A stretch of DNA of 64,000 nucleotides, taken from Anticarsia gemmatalis (lineage: Eukaryota > Arthropoda > Insecta > Lepidoptera > Erebidae). The stretch lies in the NCBI RefSeq assembly GCF_050436995.1, contig NC_134770.1:1312501-1376500 (forward strand). Direction: 5' to 3'. Position 1 is the first letter of the stretch, and each line of letters begins with the position of its first letter. The notes below the pieces were generated by a model. The model saw only the letters and a list, made by a program, of their open reading frames with translations. It was not told where the DNA came from and did not search any database. This document shows, piece by piece, positions 36,201 through 43,510 of the stretch. Both the position numbers and the translations under genes were made by a program.

Positions 36201-39200
36201 TGAAAATTTTCAACGCCATAAGCACCAGAATCATGTCTAGAATCATTTTTTTTTCGTTTTCGGTAGCCTGTCTGTTACACCCTGTATATATTTTTTAAAA
36301 TTAATATTCCAATCTAGATATGCTTAAAGTTTCCTTTCCTATGAATCACATCAGAATCTATATAAACATGACAATTGTTTATTAAGTATAAGTTTTAAGT
36401 CCCCAACCCATGCTTGGCCAGAGTGGTGGACTCAAGGCCTAATCCCTCCCTTCATCACGGGAGGAGGCCCTTGCCCAGCACTGGGACATTAATGGGCTAA
36501 ATTTATATTAGAACCACAATATTTGTCATAACTTACGAGCTTCATCATCATCGAGGTCCTCTTCCCCCTCTCCGTTCAGTATCTGCACCTTGCCCAGTAT
36601 ATACTTGTGATCCTCACTCGTTCCGTCCAAGCTGGGCAGCTCACTCACGTTCAAGAACTCACTCACTTCTGTCTTGGCTAATGACTGAAATATTAAATTG
36701 TTTTATGAATGACATTGGTAAATAGCAGGACTGTACACTTGTGGTTGTACTAAATAAATATATTTTTTGAAAATCGTAAACATGGTCATCTCATTAAAAA
36801 AAAAGCTGAGTTTGTACTATGATAACACAAGTCGACAAAAAAAATTTTTTTTTTTGAGCCTGTGTTTTAGTGAATATTTTCTGATTATATTAATCAAAAA
36901 GAAAACAGGAATAACATTAATAATAAATAAAGTTCGCTTTTGTACTTTATATAACGAAAACTAAATATATAGGGTTTTGGCAGATTTTTTGAAGAGCCGT
37001 TGCATTTATGACTCAAAACCAGGGGTGAGGGGTCTGGGGGTGCGAAGTGAGTGGTAGCAGAGTGTCATGGCAGTATGCGCGTGCGCATTTAAAAGGAATA
37101 ACACATTTTTTTGCGTCACGGGGTCTAAAAATGGCATCGAAAAAGTGTAAAAACGACGTGGACTCTTTTTGCTACATTTGTGATGAATTTATTAAAGTGA
37201 GAGCCAATAAAATTTGTTTATCATCAAATAAGGCATTTTGTGAAGCCTATGAAGCTTACTTTAACATGTCAGTACGAAGTCAGGATAAAATATGGGCACC
37301 TCACTTCTTGTGTAATAACTGCAAAAACACTTTAGAAGGTAAGAAAATACTCCTTATATTGAATGAACATTTATATGCCTATATACATATTTTTTTAAAT
37401 ATACATTACATGTGTACATCGTTAATTAATGTTATTAATATTTTTTTCAGCCTGGTACTGAGGAGAGAAAAAAAGATGAAGTTTGAAGTACCATGAATAT
37501 GGAGAGAGCCTACTGACACATCAAGTTCCTATTTTCACACAAAAAAAAAACCAAAAGTATTCATTTCTAAAAAAATATGTATCCTTTTTGTATTTTGTGT
37601 TTCTCTATGCCTTATTTCATCATTTAAATTAATAAAAATATATAAATCATAACTTTTTTACTCTTATATATTTATAATTGTATGTGGAAAAAAGAGCTTT
37701 ACCATTAAAACTTAAAATTCGTTCTAAAAGCTACAAAAGCAAACTTTATTAGATAAAAATATTATTTCCTTATTAAGTTAGGTATATGTAATCAAAATCA
37801 AAGGTACAGAACTCAGACTCAAAATTCGTGTTGACCAATGTAACCAGACTTATATACCAGACATACTTAGATACTTCTAAATACATACTTATATAGATAA
37901 ACTAGCTGACGTGGCAAACGTTGACTTGCCATATAAATGTAAAAAAAAAAGTTAGGTTGGGCAATCTTTATTACTTAGGGGTATGAAAAATAGATGTATG
38001 CTGATTGTCAGACTTACTCAATATGTTCACAAAATTTCATGAGAATCAAATCAAAACGTGATACGAGATTTTTTAAGATTTACAACCAGGTTCCGCGCAA
38101 CATATGCTCAATACACAAATGTCTCAGGGCAAACATCCTATCTGAATGTATTTGTATTTGAACCCACCACGGTCGTAGTTATCTAAACAAAATGGAGCAT
38201 AAATAGTATTTTCTAGTAAAAAAATATAATTACCTTAACTTCTTCTACTTGTAAGGCCAAGTTTCCATTGTCTGCCGTCGATACTGACACCAGAGACAGG
38301 GAACAATCTGTAAACATTACAATAAATATCTATTAAACTAGAGTCTAATGGTTTAACATGATGAAAGCTCTACATTAAAGCAGGGGTTCCCAACCTTTTC
38401 TTAGTCCGGGACCACTTTTATACCATTCTTGTTCCCAGGGACCACTTATATACTTATTTATTTATTATTAGCATGGACCACTATGTATGTATATTTAAAA
38501 TAAACTGTAATAATAGGGTAAAACAAAAGATTTTGAGATAAACTTCTGTAACGTTGTATTATGTGATTTCTGAGCTTACATTTAAGAAATAAAGTTAAGT
38601 AAGAATAACAGTCAGTAATGAAAGATTCACTCGCGGACCACTTTTTGACTTCTGCCGACCACTGGTTGTCCGCGGACCACTGGTTGGGAATCACAGATTT
38701 AAAGTAACAACAAGTCTCAAACCAATTTGTATTTGAGGACCACTTAAAACATGGCGCTTAATGAATTTTCTTGTTTATTTTGTCTGAATTTATAGTAATT
38801 TTGTAATGGCTCCAAGGTAAACCTTCTGAATAATAAATACTAATATTATAAAATTGTAGAGTTTGTTTGTTTGAACGCGCCAATCTCAGGAGCTACTTAG
38901 TAAAAGATGAAATTTGATATAAATAATATAATAATATATACTAAATCAAACTTTCAGAATAAATAGATAAGTGCCTACCAGCGTTATCAACTAACACATG
39001 AAATAAACCTACATACCTTCATCAATTTCCATTTCGTGATCATCATTATTCTTATCACCATCAATTTTATCATCATCCCCGATTTTCATCACCGCACCGG
39101 ACAAAAAGTTCTTAGGCAAGCTATTCACGTTGAAATTCAAAATGGACGTTTTTGGTGTAATACTGGCTTGTGACGTCACGATGTTGTCCATGTCATGTTT

Positions 39201-42200
39201 CAAAGAGTTTGTTAAAGAACTTAGTATGTTGTTGTCTATGTTTTTGTCCGTGGGTTTGCTTGTGGTGGTTGTTTTTATTGTTTGGGTTAATACTGAGGAT
39301 CCTACTGTCACTTTCAGGTTTAGTGTTGAAGGCGCTGCCTGAAAAATTATGAAATAGGAGTTAGAATTTGTAACGGCGTTCGTAGGGTATTTCATGTGGT
39401 CACTAAGTACACCTCCGAAACTGAAGAGCGGGTCGTAAGATTGACATCCATATGCTAATACACATTTTGGGTGGCACATAAATAGTTGTACAATGTTAAT
39501 AAAAACGCATAAACGACTTGACAGGTCAGACTTAGGATTAAACAGAGGAATCGACCCTTTACTCTCTGAGTAGCAGTCGCAATTATTGCCGCAGAACTTC
39601 AAATATCAATAGGATATCTTAAAAAACACAACCAAAACTTGGCCAGCATGGTGGACTCAAGGCCTAAACCCTCTATTACGGGAGGAGTGTACAGCAGAGG
39701 GACAAGTGTTTAAATTTATTTATATTATAGCTTGAAAGGCAATATAAACAAGCCCCAAAGGAAAAAATATTAAATTCAAAACATACCGCAAAATCACACT
39801 CACCTTAAGTTGTTGTGGAATGATACCAGTCTTAGAAAACGGTGGTAATTTCCCCACTTTGAGCAACAAATCCGGCGGTATAGGTTGTAATTTTGACGCT
39901 GGCAACACTAGCTTCTTGCCAAGAACCACTGACTTCGGCGGCGCTGGCTCCGGTTTGACAATATCTTCTTCTATCGTAGTTCCATAGGTATCATAATCTA
40001 TGCTGTATATAGCTAACGATTGCTTGAATTGTTCTAGGAAATCTCTTCTTAGTTTATGCAATCTGAAATATATAAATTGTTGTTTTAGTATTATAGAATG
40101 GAAAATAAGGTTTCACGACGGTTAACCGACGCGCTCATAGCCAGTTCATTCCAGGCAGTAAACGATCTGTGGGTTAAGCAACCGTTGGCAAGAATTACCG
40201 TATTCTATAGATGGATCACCGCATAGTGGTATTTGAACTGAGCGTCTTCGTGCTTCGGAGGGTACGTAAAAAAAATGGTCCCAGTTGTCAATTATGATAA
40301 CAGTCGTTAAGCCATGTAAAAGGACTTTCAGGCGGCTTGAACAACTTTGACACTAGGTTGACCACTAACTATGCGATAGATGTATAGACAGTAGTAAATA
40401 ATGGATAAAGAATAGCTTACCTAGTCTTAATTAAGTCAAATTCTGAGCAAGATTTGAAACATTTCTTGCATAGCACAGAGCTGTGTGCATTTTTCTCTAT
40501 TATAGGCTTTTCTATAATCTCACTCACTACCTCGAACACTTTTTTGCCTGATTGAAGAACATTCTGAAACAGTAAACAAAAACATTTAAGAATATAAACT
40601 AATAATACGTTAAAATATGTCTGTGGGATTTCAAAATAAGTTCTTATTAAAATCTAAATTATTTATTTTCTTTAACCATCTAATTAACCACAGTATTTAT
40701 TTTTAGTGTGGTCAGTTTTCTTATACATATGAGTATACACAGTCTAATAAAACAAACATAACACAAAAAAATAATACTACATTCAAGAAATTAATTATTA
40801 CATTTGCATTACTCACATGTTCTCCAAATAATCCTGTAGAATTTCTCAAAGTCACACCAGCTCTGTTGTTACATATGAAACAACACTGACTCATACTGAA
40901 AATAAACAACATATACAAATTAATATAACAGTCCCACACAAGATCCGCGTTGAGCAGTATAATTCCACCTGGTTCCAAAAAACCTTATATATTAGTTACT
41001 AGACCACTGATAAACATACTTATATACTTTATAATAAGTTGATATATTTGGACAACTCGCACACAGTCATCTAAGCAGAACTTGTAATATGGTTACTAGG
41101 CAACTGATAAACATACTTATATAGGTACATATAGTAATAGTAAATAATTTATATTTTTGGGCAGCTTATATACTGTCATTTGATTCCAAACTAAGAAGAA
41201 CTTGTATTAAGGTGACCAGATAACTGATAAACATACATAAATACTTTTCAAATATATACTTATGCCGATTAAGTTATATACTTATATTAATTACACAAAT
41301 ATTCAATTTGTCAACAGCTGGAATTCAAACCCTATTACAGGTTGGTGATAGTATTAAGGTGACCACATTGAGGATATGGTCATGCATGAGATAAGTCTAC
41401 AAATGCCTGGTTTCTGAGTATACTTAGCGGTAGTTAATCTATTAAATAGAGTTTTTTTGTATGAGTTTAAATGTTGAATAGATGAGCTACTGCTAAATGT
41501 ACCTCAGAAACCGGGGGTAACTCATTTGCAATAGCAGAAATAAATAATAAACCGACATTAAAAGGGTAAAGAATTGCAGTTTTATTTAAAGAAGACATAG
41601 CTGTTTGCTAAGATTATATAATTTGCATATTATATAATTTTAGCAAACAGCTATCTCTTCTCGCAGAGCCAAAAATAGTGAACATATTATGAACTTGTAA
41701 TAGAGCATAGTGGTTTAATATTTATATGTGATGAGAATGTAAGCATTTATTAACTTTTCATCATAAATTAATTGAGTAGAGCCGCTGGCAATAGCTAGTT
41801 ATTCTATATTTTTATATATCTTAGTTTTTATTCAAAGGTGTGCTAATTATTTAAATTATTATTCTAACTGTTCTAAATAATTACCTATTAATTTAGCCAT
41901 TTTTTTAACTGTAATACTGGCTGTTTTTTGTACAGAAATCACTTCATATTAAAAAACAACGTCGCTCCTGCATCTGTCTGTCTATCTATACTAATATTAT
42001 AAAGCTGAAGAGTTTGTTTGTTTGTTTGAACGCGCTAATCTCGGGAACTACTGGTCCGATTTGAAAAATTCTTTCAGTGTTAAATAGCCCATTTATCGAG
42101 GAAGGCTATAGGCTATATATCATCACGCTACGACCAATAGGAGCAGAGTAGCAATGAAAAATGTTACAAAAACGGGGAATATTATGACTATCTCATGTGA

Positions 42201-43400
42201 CGCAAGCGAAGTTGCGCGGGTCAGCTAGTTCACAATAAACTCAACATTTACTGAACGAACTTTAATGCAGTTTTCACTAATAGATAGGTATAATATTAAT
42301 TTTTGAGGAAGATTTCAGTGTCTTATTTCTTAAAGTAAATTTTGCGTTACCCGGGCGAAGTGTGGGCGCGCAAGTAGATAAATAATCGTAATATTTTTGC
42401 TATGTATATAGGCACCTAGTCATACATAGCTAAATAATAGCTCTATTAACTATAAAATAATATACTAACTGTAAATAAACAGTTTAATCACGCAAATCTA
42501 TTGGTTACATTGGCTATTAATAATTCATATTCTATGATATAAGGTGTAGAATCGAATTCTTGCCTGGAATATCTCCCCATATAGGAAACTTTTTCAATAA
42601 TTTGAACTCGTAAGAATCATCTCAAAAGTCGTGCATTTGTACCAACAGATATTCGTATTTTTATGTTTATTTAAAATATTGCTGCGACCAGCACATATAT
42701 TATAACTTTCACGTTCAAAATATAGTTTATAGGTCCTCTAAATATCTTTATTTTAGACGAAAATAAACAAAATATTGAACTATTAATTATAGACTGCGCC
42801 TGCACTAAACGCATATAAGTACATCTACATGCGATTTCCATTAGCATAGATATTCCTTGTCTATTGACAGCAAATTTTAGGAAAACAGGAACACCAACAA
42901 GTTGGATACGATTTATATTCATTAAGATATAACATAAGCCATAATTTTTAAATTGATTTTGAAAAACCAGCGAAATCTTGAACCTTGTTAAGTTATAAAA
43001 CAGGCTTATAACTTTCATTAATATTTCGGTATTTCACTGAATATATCATTCAAATTAGCACAAGGCGTTTACTGTTATATCTGTTCTTATGTAATTAGGC
43101 CACATTTAATGCTCTAATAAAAATGGTAATATTTATGCAGCCCTTATCAATGTTTACATCCTTATCACTCACCGCTCATTTCAAAATCATTGCCACCATA
43201 CCAGAAAAATAAAGTTTTTCTACGTAAAAATTTACGACTTGGGCTATTTAATATGTTAATGGCAGCCATTTTGAGGTTCCTGATAAGTTTTACGATCAAT
43301 CTATGATGAAAAATCGAGAGAAACCCATTAATTTCGACTTACCTGAACAGTTCGCAAATTTTCTTCCGGACAAACTTAGTTTTTGAAGGTTTTCATTCGG
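21738..43400 (-). CDS. ZAD-domain C2H2 zinc-finger protein, 23 coding exons, 12 fingers
   Basis: A probable nuclear DNA-binding regulator. ATG is at 40894, stop at 21738-21740, product 941 aa. Coding exons (high-low): 40894-40817, 40563-40421, 40062-39804, 39338-39017, 38307-38234, 36684-36537, 33916-33776, 33552-33466, 32734-32609, 31385-31257, 29459-29263, 28460-28343, 27425-27288, 26372-26234, 25638-25497, 24923-24783, 24249-24190, 23723-23658, 23185-23143, 22887-22840, 22600-22544, 22233-22160, 21833-21738. Every phase closes. An N-terminal ZAD (C5-C8, C58-C61) is followed by a long acidic, Ser/Thr-rich middle, twelve C2H2 fingers at about residues 452-796, and an acidic tail. A non-coding leader exon probably ends at 43343. 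I cannot name an orthologue. Confidence 0.88.
22250..22530. other. intronic spacer without recognised feature
   Basis: AT-rich intron of the zinc-finger gene. The open frame here has no splice or coding support. Confidence 0.3.
23278..23490 (+). mobile_element. tRNA-derived SINE, family B
   Basis: A box CGTGGCGCAGTGGTTTAGG, B box GTGGGTTCGATTCC, then the TTTGTATGTTTGTAAAAGTC tail. Antisense to the zinc-finger gene, in an intron. Confidence 0.7.
23752..24015 (+). mobile_element. tRNA-derived SINE, family A
   Basis: Near-identical to 12556-12830. Starts 28 bases upstream (plus coordinates) of exon 23723-23658's acceptor side. Antisense to the host gene. Confidence 0.7.
24560..24700 (-). repeat. 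LINE-like fragment, reverse
   Basis: GTCCCACTGCTGTGCAGGGG and CTGGCCAAG are the complement of the GCCAGCGTGG / GCAGTGGGAC tail. Related pieces lie near 26.06-26.15, 49.16 and 53.4 kb. Confidence 0.4.
24783..32734 (-). CDS. exons encoding twelve C2H2 fingers
   Basis: Finger cores in order: CLLC..H....H (split over two exons), CQFC, CTTC, CSVC, CSQC, CGIC, CPSC, CDIC, CTLC, CDMC, CEIC, CVAC. Several introns interrupt a finger between its cysteine and histidine pairs. Linkers are partly canonical (HTGERP, HSGEKP). Finger 12 has an unusual histidine spacing (H-x5-H) completed by the next exon. These exons are GC-rich against AT-rich introns. Confidence 0.85.
25165..25350 (-). mobile_element. partial 5S-like composite SINE, reverse
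   Basis: Matches the complement of the 14.25-14.57 kb element in ACACGATACCC..., AGCTGTCAAAGAA and CCGAAATACAGAGGAACTCG. Confidence 0.45.
25723..26220. other. intronic AT-rich spacer with a LINE scrap
   Basis: A reverse fragment of the GTCCCACTG..CAAAGGTCTC family lies at about 26060-26150. Nothing else is recognised between the two finger exons. Confidence 0.3.
26518..26705 (+). mobile_element. tRNA-derived SINE, family B
   Basis: CCATGGCGCAGTGGTTTAAG, then GGAGGTCGTGGGTTCAATTC, then the usual tail. It is followed at about 26725-26755 by CGCCGAAACGTTAGGCATTC, a scrap of the MITE seen at 7.6 kb. Confidence 0.65.
27000..27235 (+). mobile_element. 5S-rRNA-like SINE
   Basis: GGTAAACAATCTGTGGGTTA, GGCGCGG, GTGTGACCGCATAGTGGTAT, CTCCGTGCTTCGGAGGGCAC, then the GGCTTGAACAACTTTGACAC tail. 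Antisense to the host zinc-finger gene. Confidence 0.65.
27480..27745 (-). mobile_element. 5S-like composite SINE, reverse
   Basis: Complement of the 14.23-14.57 kb element, including GCATCCGGTG, GGAGCGACTGCC and GCGGAGGAACTCG landmarks. Sense relative to the host gene. Confidence 0.5.
27776..27992 (+). mobile_element. 5S-rRNA-like SINE
   Basis: CGCTCACCGGTCGGTAAACG, GGCGCGGTCAATCTATAGAT, then the GGCTTGAACGACTTTGACAC tail. A small internal deletion has removed most of the CTCCGTGCTTCGGAGG hairpin. Antisense to host. Confidence 0.65.
28047..28300 (+). mobile_element. 5S-rRNA-like SINE
   Basis: A complete copy: CGCTCACCGGTCGGTAAACG, GATGGGTGACCGCATAGTGG, CTCCGTGCTTCGGAGGGCAC, and tail to TTGACCACTAACC. 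It lies about 55 bases from the previous copy in the same orientation and ends 43 bases from a finger exon. Confidence 0.7.
28493..29041 (-). mobile_element. family A SINE interrupted by a CTAGCTGACCCG repeat
   Basis: The tail half is at about 28493-28590 and the head half with A and B boxes at about 28895-29041, reverse. The insert at about 28600-28886 begins ACTAATATTATAAAGCTGAA, carries (GTTT)n and ends GGGTCAACTAGTAT. A TATACT sequence borders both sides. Confidence 0.6.
29570..30025 (+). CDS. intronic plus-strand ORF with GC-rich upstream patch, unrecognised
   Basis: ATG at 29789 opens 78 codons, MTDWGLVLMSIVVYEETAQE..., stop at 30023-30025. The 200 bases before it are GC-rich, with an AGTCTTCAGTTGCG initiator-like site near 29740, unlike the AT-rich intron around it. 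It lies inside an intron of the minus-strand zinc-finger gene. The protein is not recognised; it may be a mobile-element leader. Confidence 0.25.
30026..30530. other. intronic sequence without recognised gene
   Basis: Mixed composition, AT-rich with a GC-richer stretch near 30400-30500. No ORF, TIR or SINE head is recognised; it may belong to the same element as the preceding ORF. Confidence 0.25.
30531..30890 (+). repeat. two copies of CTAGCTGACCCG-type repeats
   Basis: 30531-30685 starts CTAGCTGACTCGCGCAACTT and ends GGGTCAGCTAG. 30700-30890 is a related piece with CTGCGACTTCGCCCGCGTGG and a CATACATACATA tail. Confidence 0.5.
31624..31820. mobile_element. mariner deletion derivative, copy 2
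   Basis: Ends TAGGTCGGGGAAAAA / TTTTTCCCCGACCT. The centre keeps CTCGATATTTGGGTACCTCA (Trp-Val-Pro-His in frame, part of the mariner WVPHEL motif). Same internal junction as the other copies. Confidence 0.75.
31826..31930. repeat. rearranged family B SINE pieces
   Basis: A reverse tail piece (GCTCTTGTGTCGCGGGGACT) runs straight into a forward head piece (CCTCCGTGACGCAGTGGA), so two copies are joined head-to-tail in opposite senses. Confidence 0.4.
32105..32352 (+). mobile_element. 5S-rRNA-like SINE
   Basis: Full copy from TTGCGCTCACCGGTCGGTAA to TTGACCACTAACCATGCGAT, followed by (AGA)n. Antisense to host. Confidence 0.7.
32895..33085 (-). mobile_element. tRNA-derived SINE, family B, reverse
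   Basis: Complement of the tail (GGGACTCTTACAATCATACA, GACACAAAGTACAACCAGA) and B box (GAATCGAACCCACGACCT). Truncated before the A box. Confidence 0.55.
33196..33450 (+). mobile_element. 5S-rRNA-like SINE
   Basis: Full copy with CACACCGGTCGGTAAACGAT, AATGGGTGACCGCATAGTGG and tail to ACCATACGATAAGAAGAAG. Ends 16 bases before the donor side of exon 33552-33466. Antisense to host. Confidence 0.7.
34355..34560. repeat. LINE 3'-end fragment (CAAATGTTGACACTTACG family)
   Basis: GGTCAAATGTTGACACTTAC, GATTC..CCACTAGCTCGG and AGAGCTAGCGAGAAACTC match the complement of 59040-59172. Confidence 0.5.
34835..34892 (-). CDS. candidate alternative first coding exon of the zinc-finger gene
   Basis: On minus, ATG at 34892 reads MVKHVEVHGVLCTCTSGSK and stops at a GTACCT donor after one extra base. 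This is the phase required by the acceptor of exon 33916-33776, giving ..SGSK-D-TIVVDSEDG. The resulting protein would lack the ZAD and acidic linker but keep all twelve fingers. A short upstream ORF (MLMCYVW, stop overlapping this ATG) precedes it. Not proven by any transcript. Confidence 0.45.
35040..35230 (-). promoter_or_regulatory. CpG-rich candidate internal promoter
   Basis: About 130 bases of GGCGCGGG/GCGCCCGCGCCGG-type sequence with many CpG, in an otherwise AT-rich intron. It is followed on minus by a T-rich leader running to the candidate exon at 34892. The layout is that of a CpG-rich promoter with a 150-250 base 5' UTR. Confidence 0.4.
36403..36495 (+). repeat. LINE 3'-end fragment (GCCAGCGTGGTGGACTC family)
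   Basis: Carries GGCCAGAGTGGTGGACTC and ends GCACTGGGACATTAATGGG, 40 bases from exon 36684-36537. Confidence 0.45.
36537..40062 (-). CDS. linker exons between ZAD and fingers
   Basis: Four exons: 40062-39804 is Pro/Lys-rich (SIDYDTYGTTIEEDIVKPEP), 39338-39017 is Ser/Thr/Asn/Asp-rich and ends in an acidic run (DDHEMEIDEG), 38307-38234 is short, 36684-36537 is acidic (GEGEEDLDDDEA). No finger or other fold is recognised; likely disordered. Confidence 0.75.
36765..37020. other. AT-rich intronic spacer
   Basis: A-rich runs with a degraded SINE A tail near 36780-36830. No gene. Confidence 0.25.
37131..37545 (+). pseudogene. broken copy of a DSFCYIC zinc-binding protein family
   Basis: ATG at 37131 reads MASKKCKNDVDSFCYICDEF with a later APHFLCNNCKNTL, then a GTAAG donor at 37339. 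After a short intron an acceptor at 37450 leads to a segment reading KKMKFEVP-stop-IWREPT. The paired cysteine motifs and the IWREPTD stretch match a repeated uncharacterised arthropod family I recognise. Stops and a frame change in the second exon break it. It is plus strand, inside an intron of the minus-strand zinc-finger gene. Confidence 0.55.
37908..38120 (+). repeat. CTAGCTGACGTGGCAAACGT repeat
   Basis: A SINE A tail scrap (37855-37905) is followed by ACTAGCTGACGTGGCAAACG, a TGTATGCTGATTGTCAGAC interior and a CATGAGAATCAAATC stretch. The opening resembles the window's common repeat but the body differs. Confidence 0.35.
38381..38696. mobile_element. hAT-type MITE
   Basis: Ends CAGGGGTTCCCAACC / GGTTGGGAATCACAG, with internal GGACCACTT repeats toward both ends. 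Flanks CATTAAAG and ATTTAAAG match at six of eight positions, as an 8-bp hAT duplication would. A fragment of a relative (GTTTCTCAACCTGTGGTCCGC) lies at 49051-49075. Confidence 0.6.
38842..38900 (-). repeat. fragment of the CTAGCTGACCCG repeat, reverse
   Basis: TACTAATATTATAAAATTGT and GTTTGTTTGAACGCGCCAAT match the reverse ends at 28.6, 42.0 and 63.9 kb. Confidence 0.45.
39636..39712 (+). repeat. LINE 3'-end fragment, diverged
   Basis: TTGGCCAGCATGGTGGACTC with a decayed GGGAGGAG..GGGACAAGTG end. Confidence 0.4.
40120..40385 (+). mobile_element. 5S-rRNA-like SINE
   Basis: Full but diverged: GTAAACGATCTGTGGGTTAA, CACCGCATAGTGGTATTTGA, CGTGCTTCGGAGGGTACG, and tail to TTGACCACTAAC. Antisense to host. 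Confidence 0.6.
40421..40895 (-). CDS. exons encoding the ZAD domain
   Basis: Two exons. The first has acceptor TTTTCAG then T-ATG and reads MSQCCFICNNRAGVTL. The second ends ..SSVLCKKCFKSCSEFDLIK. The paired CxxC motifs about 50 residues apart, with a hydrophobic helix between, are the treble-clef layout of insect zinc-finger-associated domains, which mediate dimerisation. Confidence 0.8.
41035..41345 (-). repeat. two diverged family A SINE pieces in tandem, reverse
   Basis: Two tail copies (near 41050-41130 and 41160-41270) lie in the same orientation. A decayed head with AATTCAAACCC (B box complement) follows at about 41320. Confidence 0.45.
41404..41520. mobile_element. foldback MITE, CGGTTTCTGAGG family, copy 2
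   Basis: TGGTTTCTGAGTATACTTAG and its complement CTAAATGTACCTCAGAAACC bracket a short T-rich loop. More diverged than the copy at 56993. Confidence 0.6.
41593..41660. repeat. long imperfect hairpin
   Basis: ATAGCTGTTTGCTAA-GA-TTATATAAT is complementary to ATTATATAA-TT-TTAGCAAACAGCTAT around a TTGCAT loop. The flanks (AGAAGACA / TCTCTTCT) extend it partially. Confidence 0.65.
41985..42230 (-). repeat. interspersed repeat of the CTAGCTGACCCG family, reverse
   Basis: ACTAATATTATAAAGCTGAA to GCGGGTCAGCTAG, the cleanest short copy in the window. It lies in the leader intron of the zinc-finger gene. Confidence 0.6.
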
Positions 43401-43510
43401 TTTATTAAAATAATATGTTGTCAGCAATGGACTACAAGCAGCCACCATTACGTTCTTAATATTATTTGTTCTAGTTTCTCCGCCAGGGGCGCTGTTTATC
43501 AGTTTCCGTT
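43343..43510 (-). promoter_or_regulatory. candidate leader exon and promoter of the zinc-finger gene
   Basis: On minus a CTGTTCAG|GTAAGT donor ends at 43343 and could splice to the acceptor before the ATG exon at 40895. Upstream lies CAGCGCCCCTGGCGGAG, the nearest GC-richer patch. The transcription start is not resolved. Confidence 0.4.

Larger units (their letters stand above)
34128..36286. mobile_element. 2.16-kb TIR element (TACAGGGTGTAA ends) in a zinc-finger gene intron
   Basis: Left TACAGGGTGTAAACGACGG and right TTACACCCTGTA are complementary. Over the first 31 bases 25 match, both ending CCGAAAAC, and TA flanks each end. It contains a LINE 3' fragment (34355-34560), GC-rich patches at 34290-34340, 35090-35215, 35585-35645 and 35985-36040, and the candidate first exon at 34835-34892. 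No transposase frame was seen. Superfamily not assigned. Confidence 0.55.

Noticed and set aside
39130..39352. Plus-strand ORFs
   Set aside because: Antisense shadows of zinc-finger gene exon 39338-39017.
42671..43018. 115-codon minus-strand ORF
   Set aside because: AT-rich hydrophobic translation in the leader intron, no domain, no splice support.
43478..43500. CTCF-like GCCAGGGGCGCTG site at the zinc-finger gene promoter
   Set aside because: One G short of the consensus core and found by eye only; not strong enough to call.
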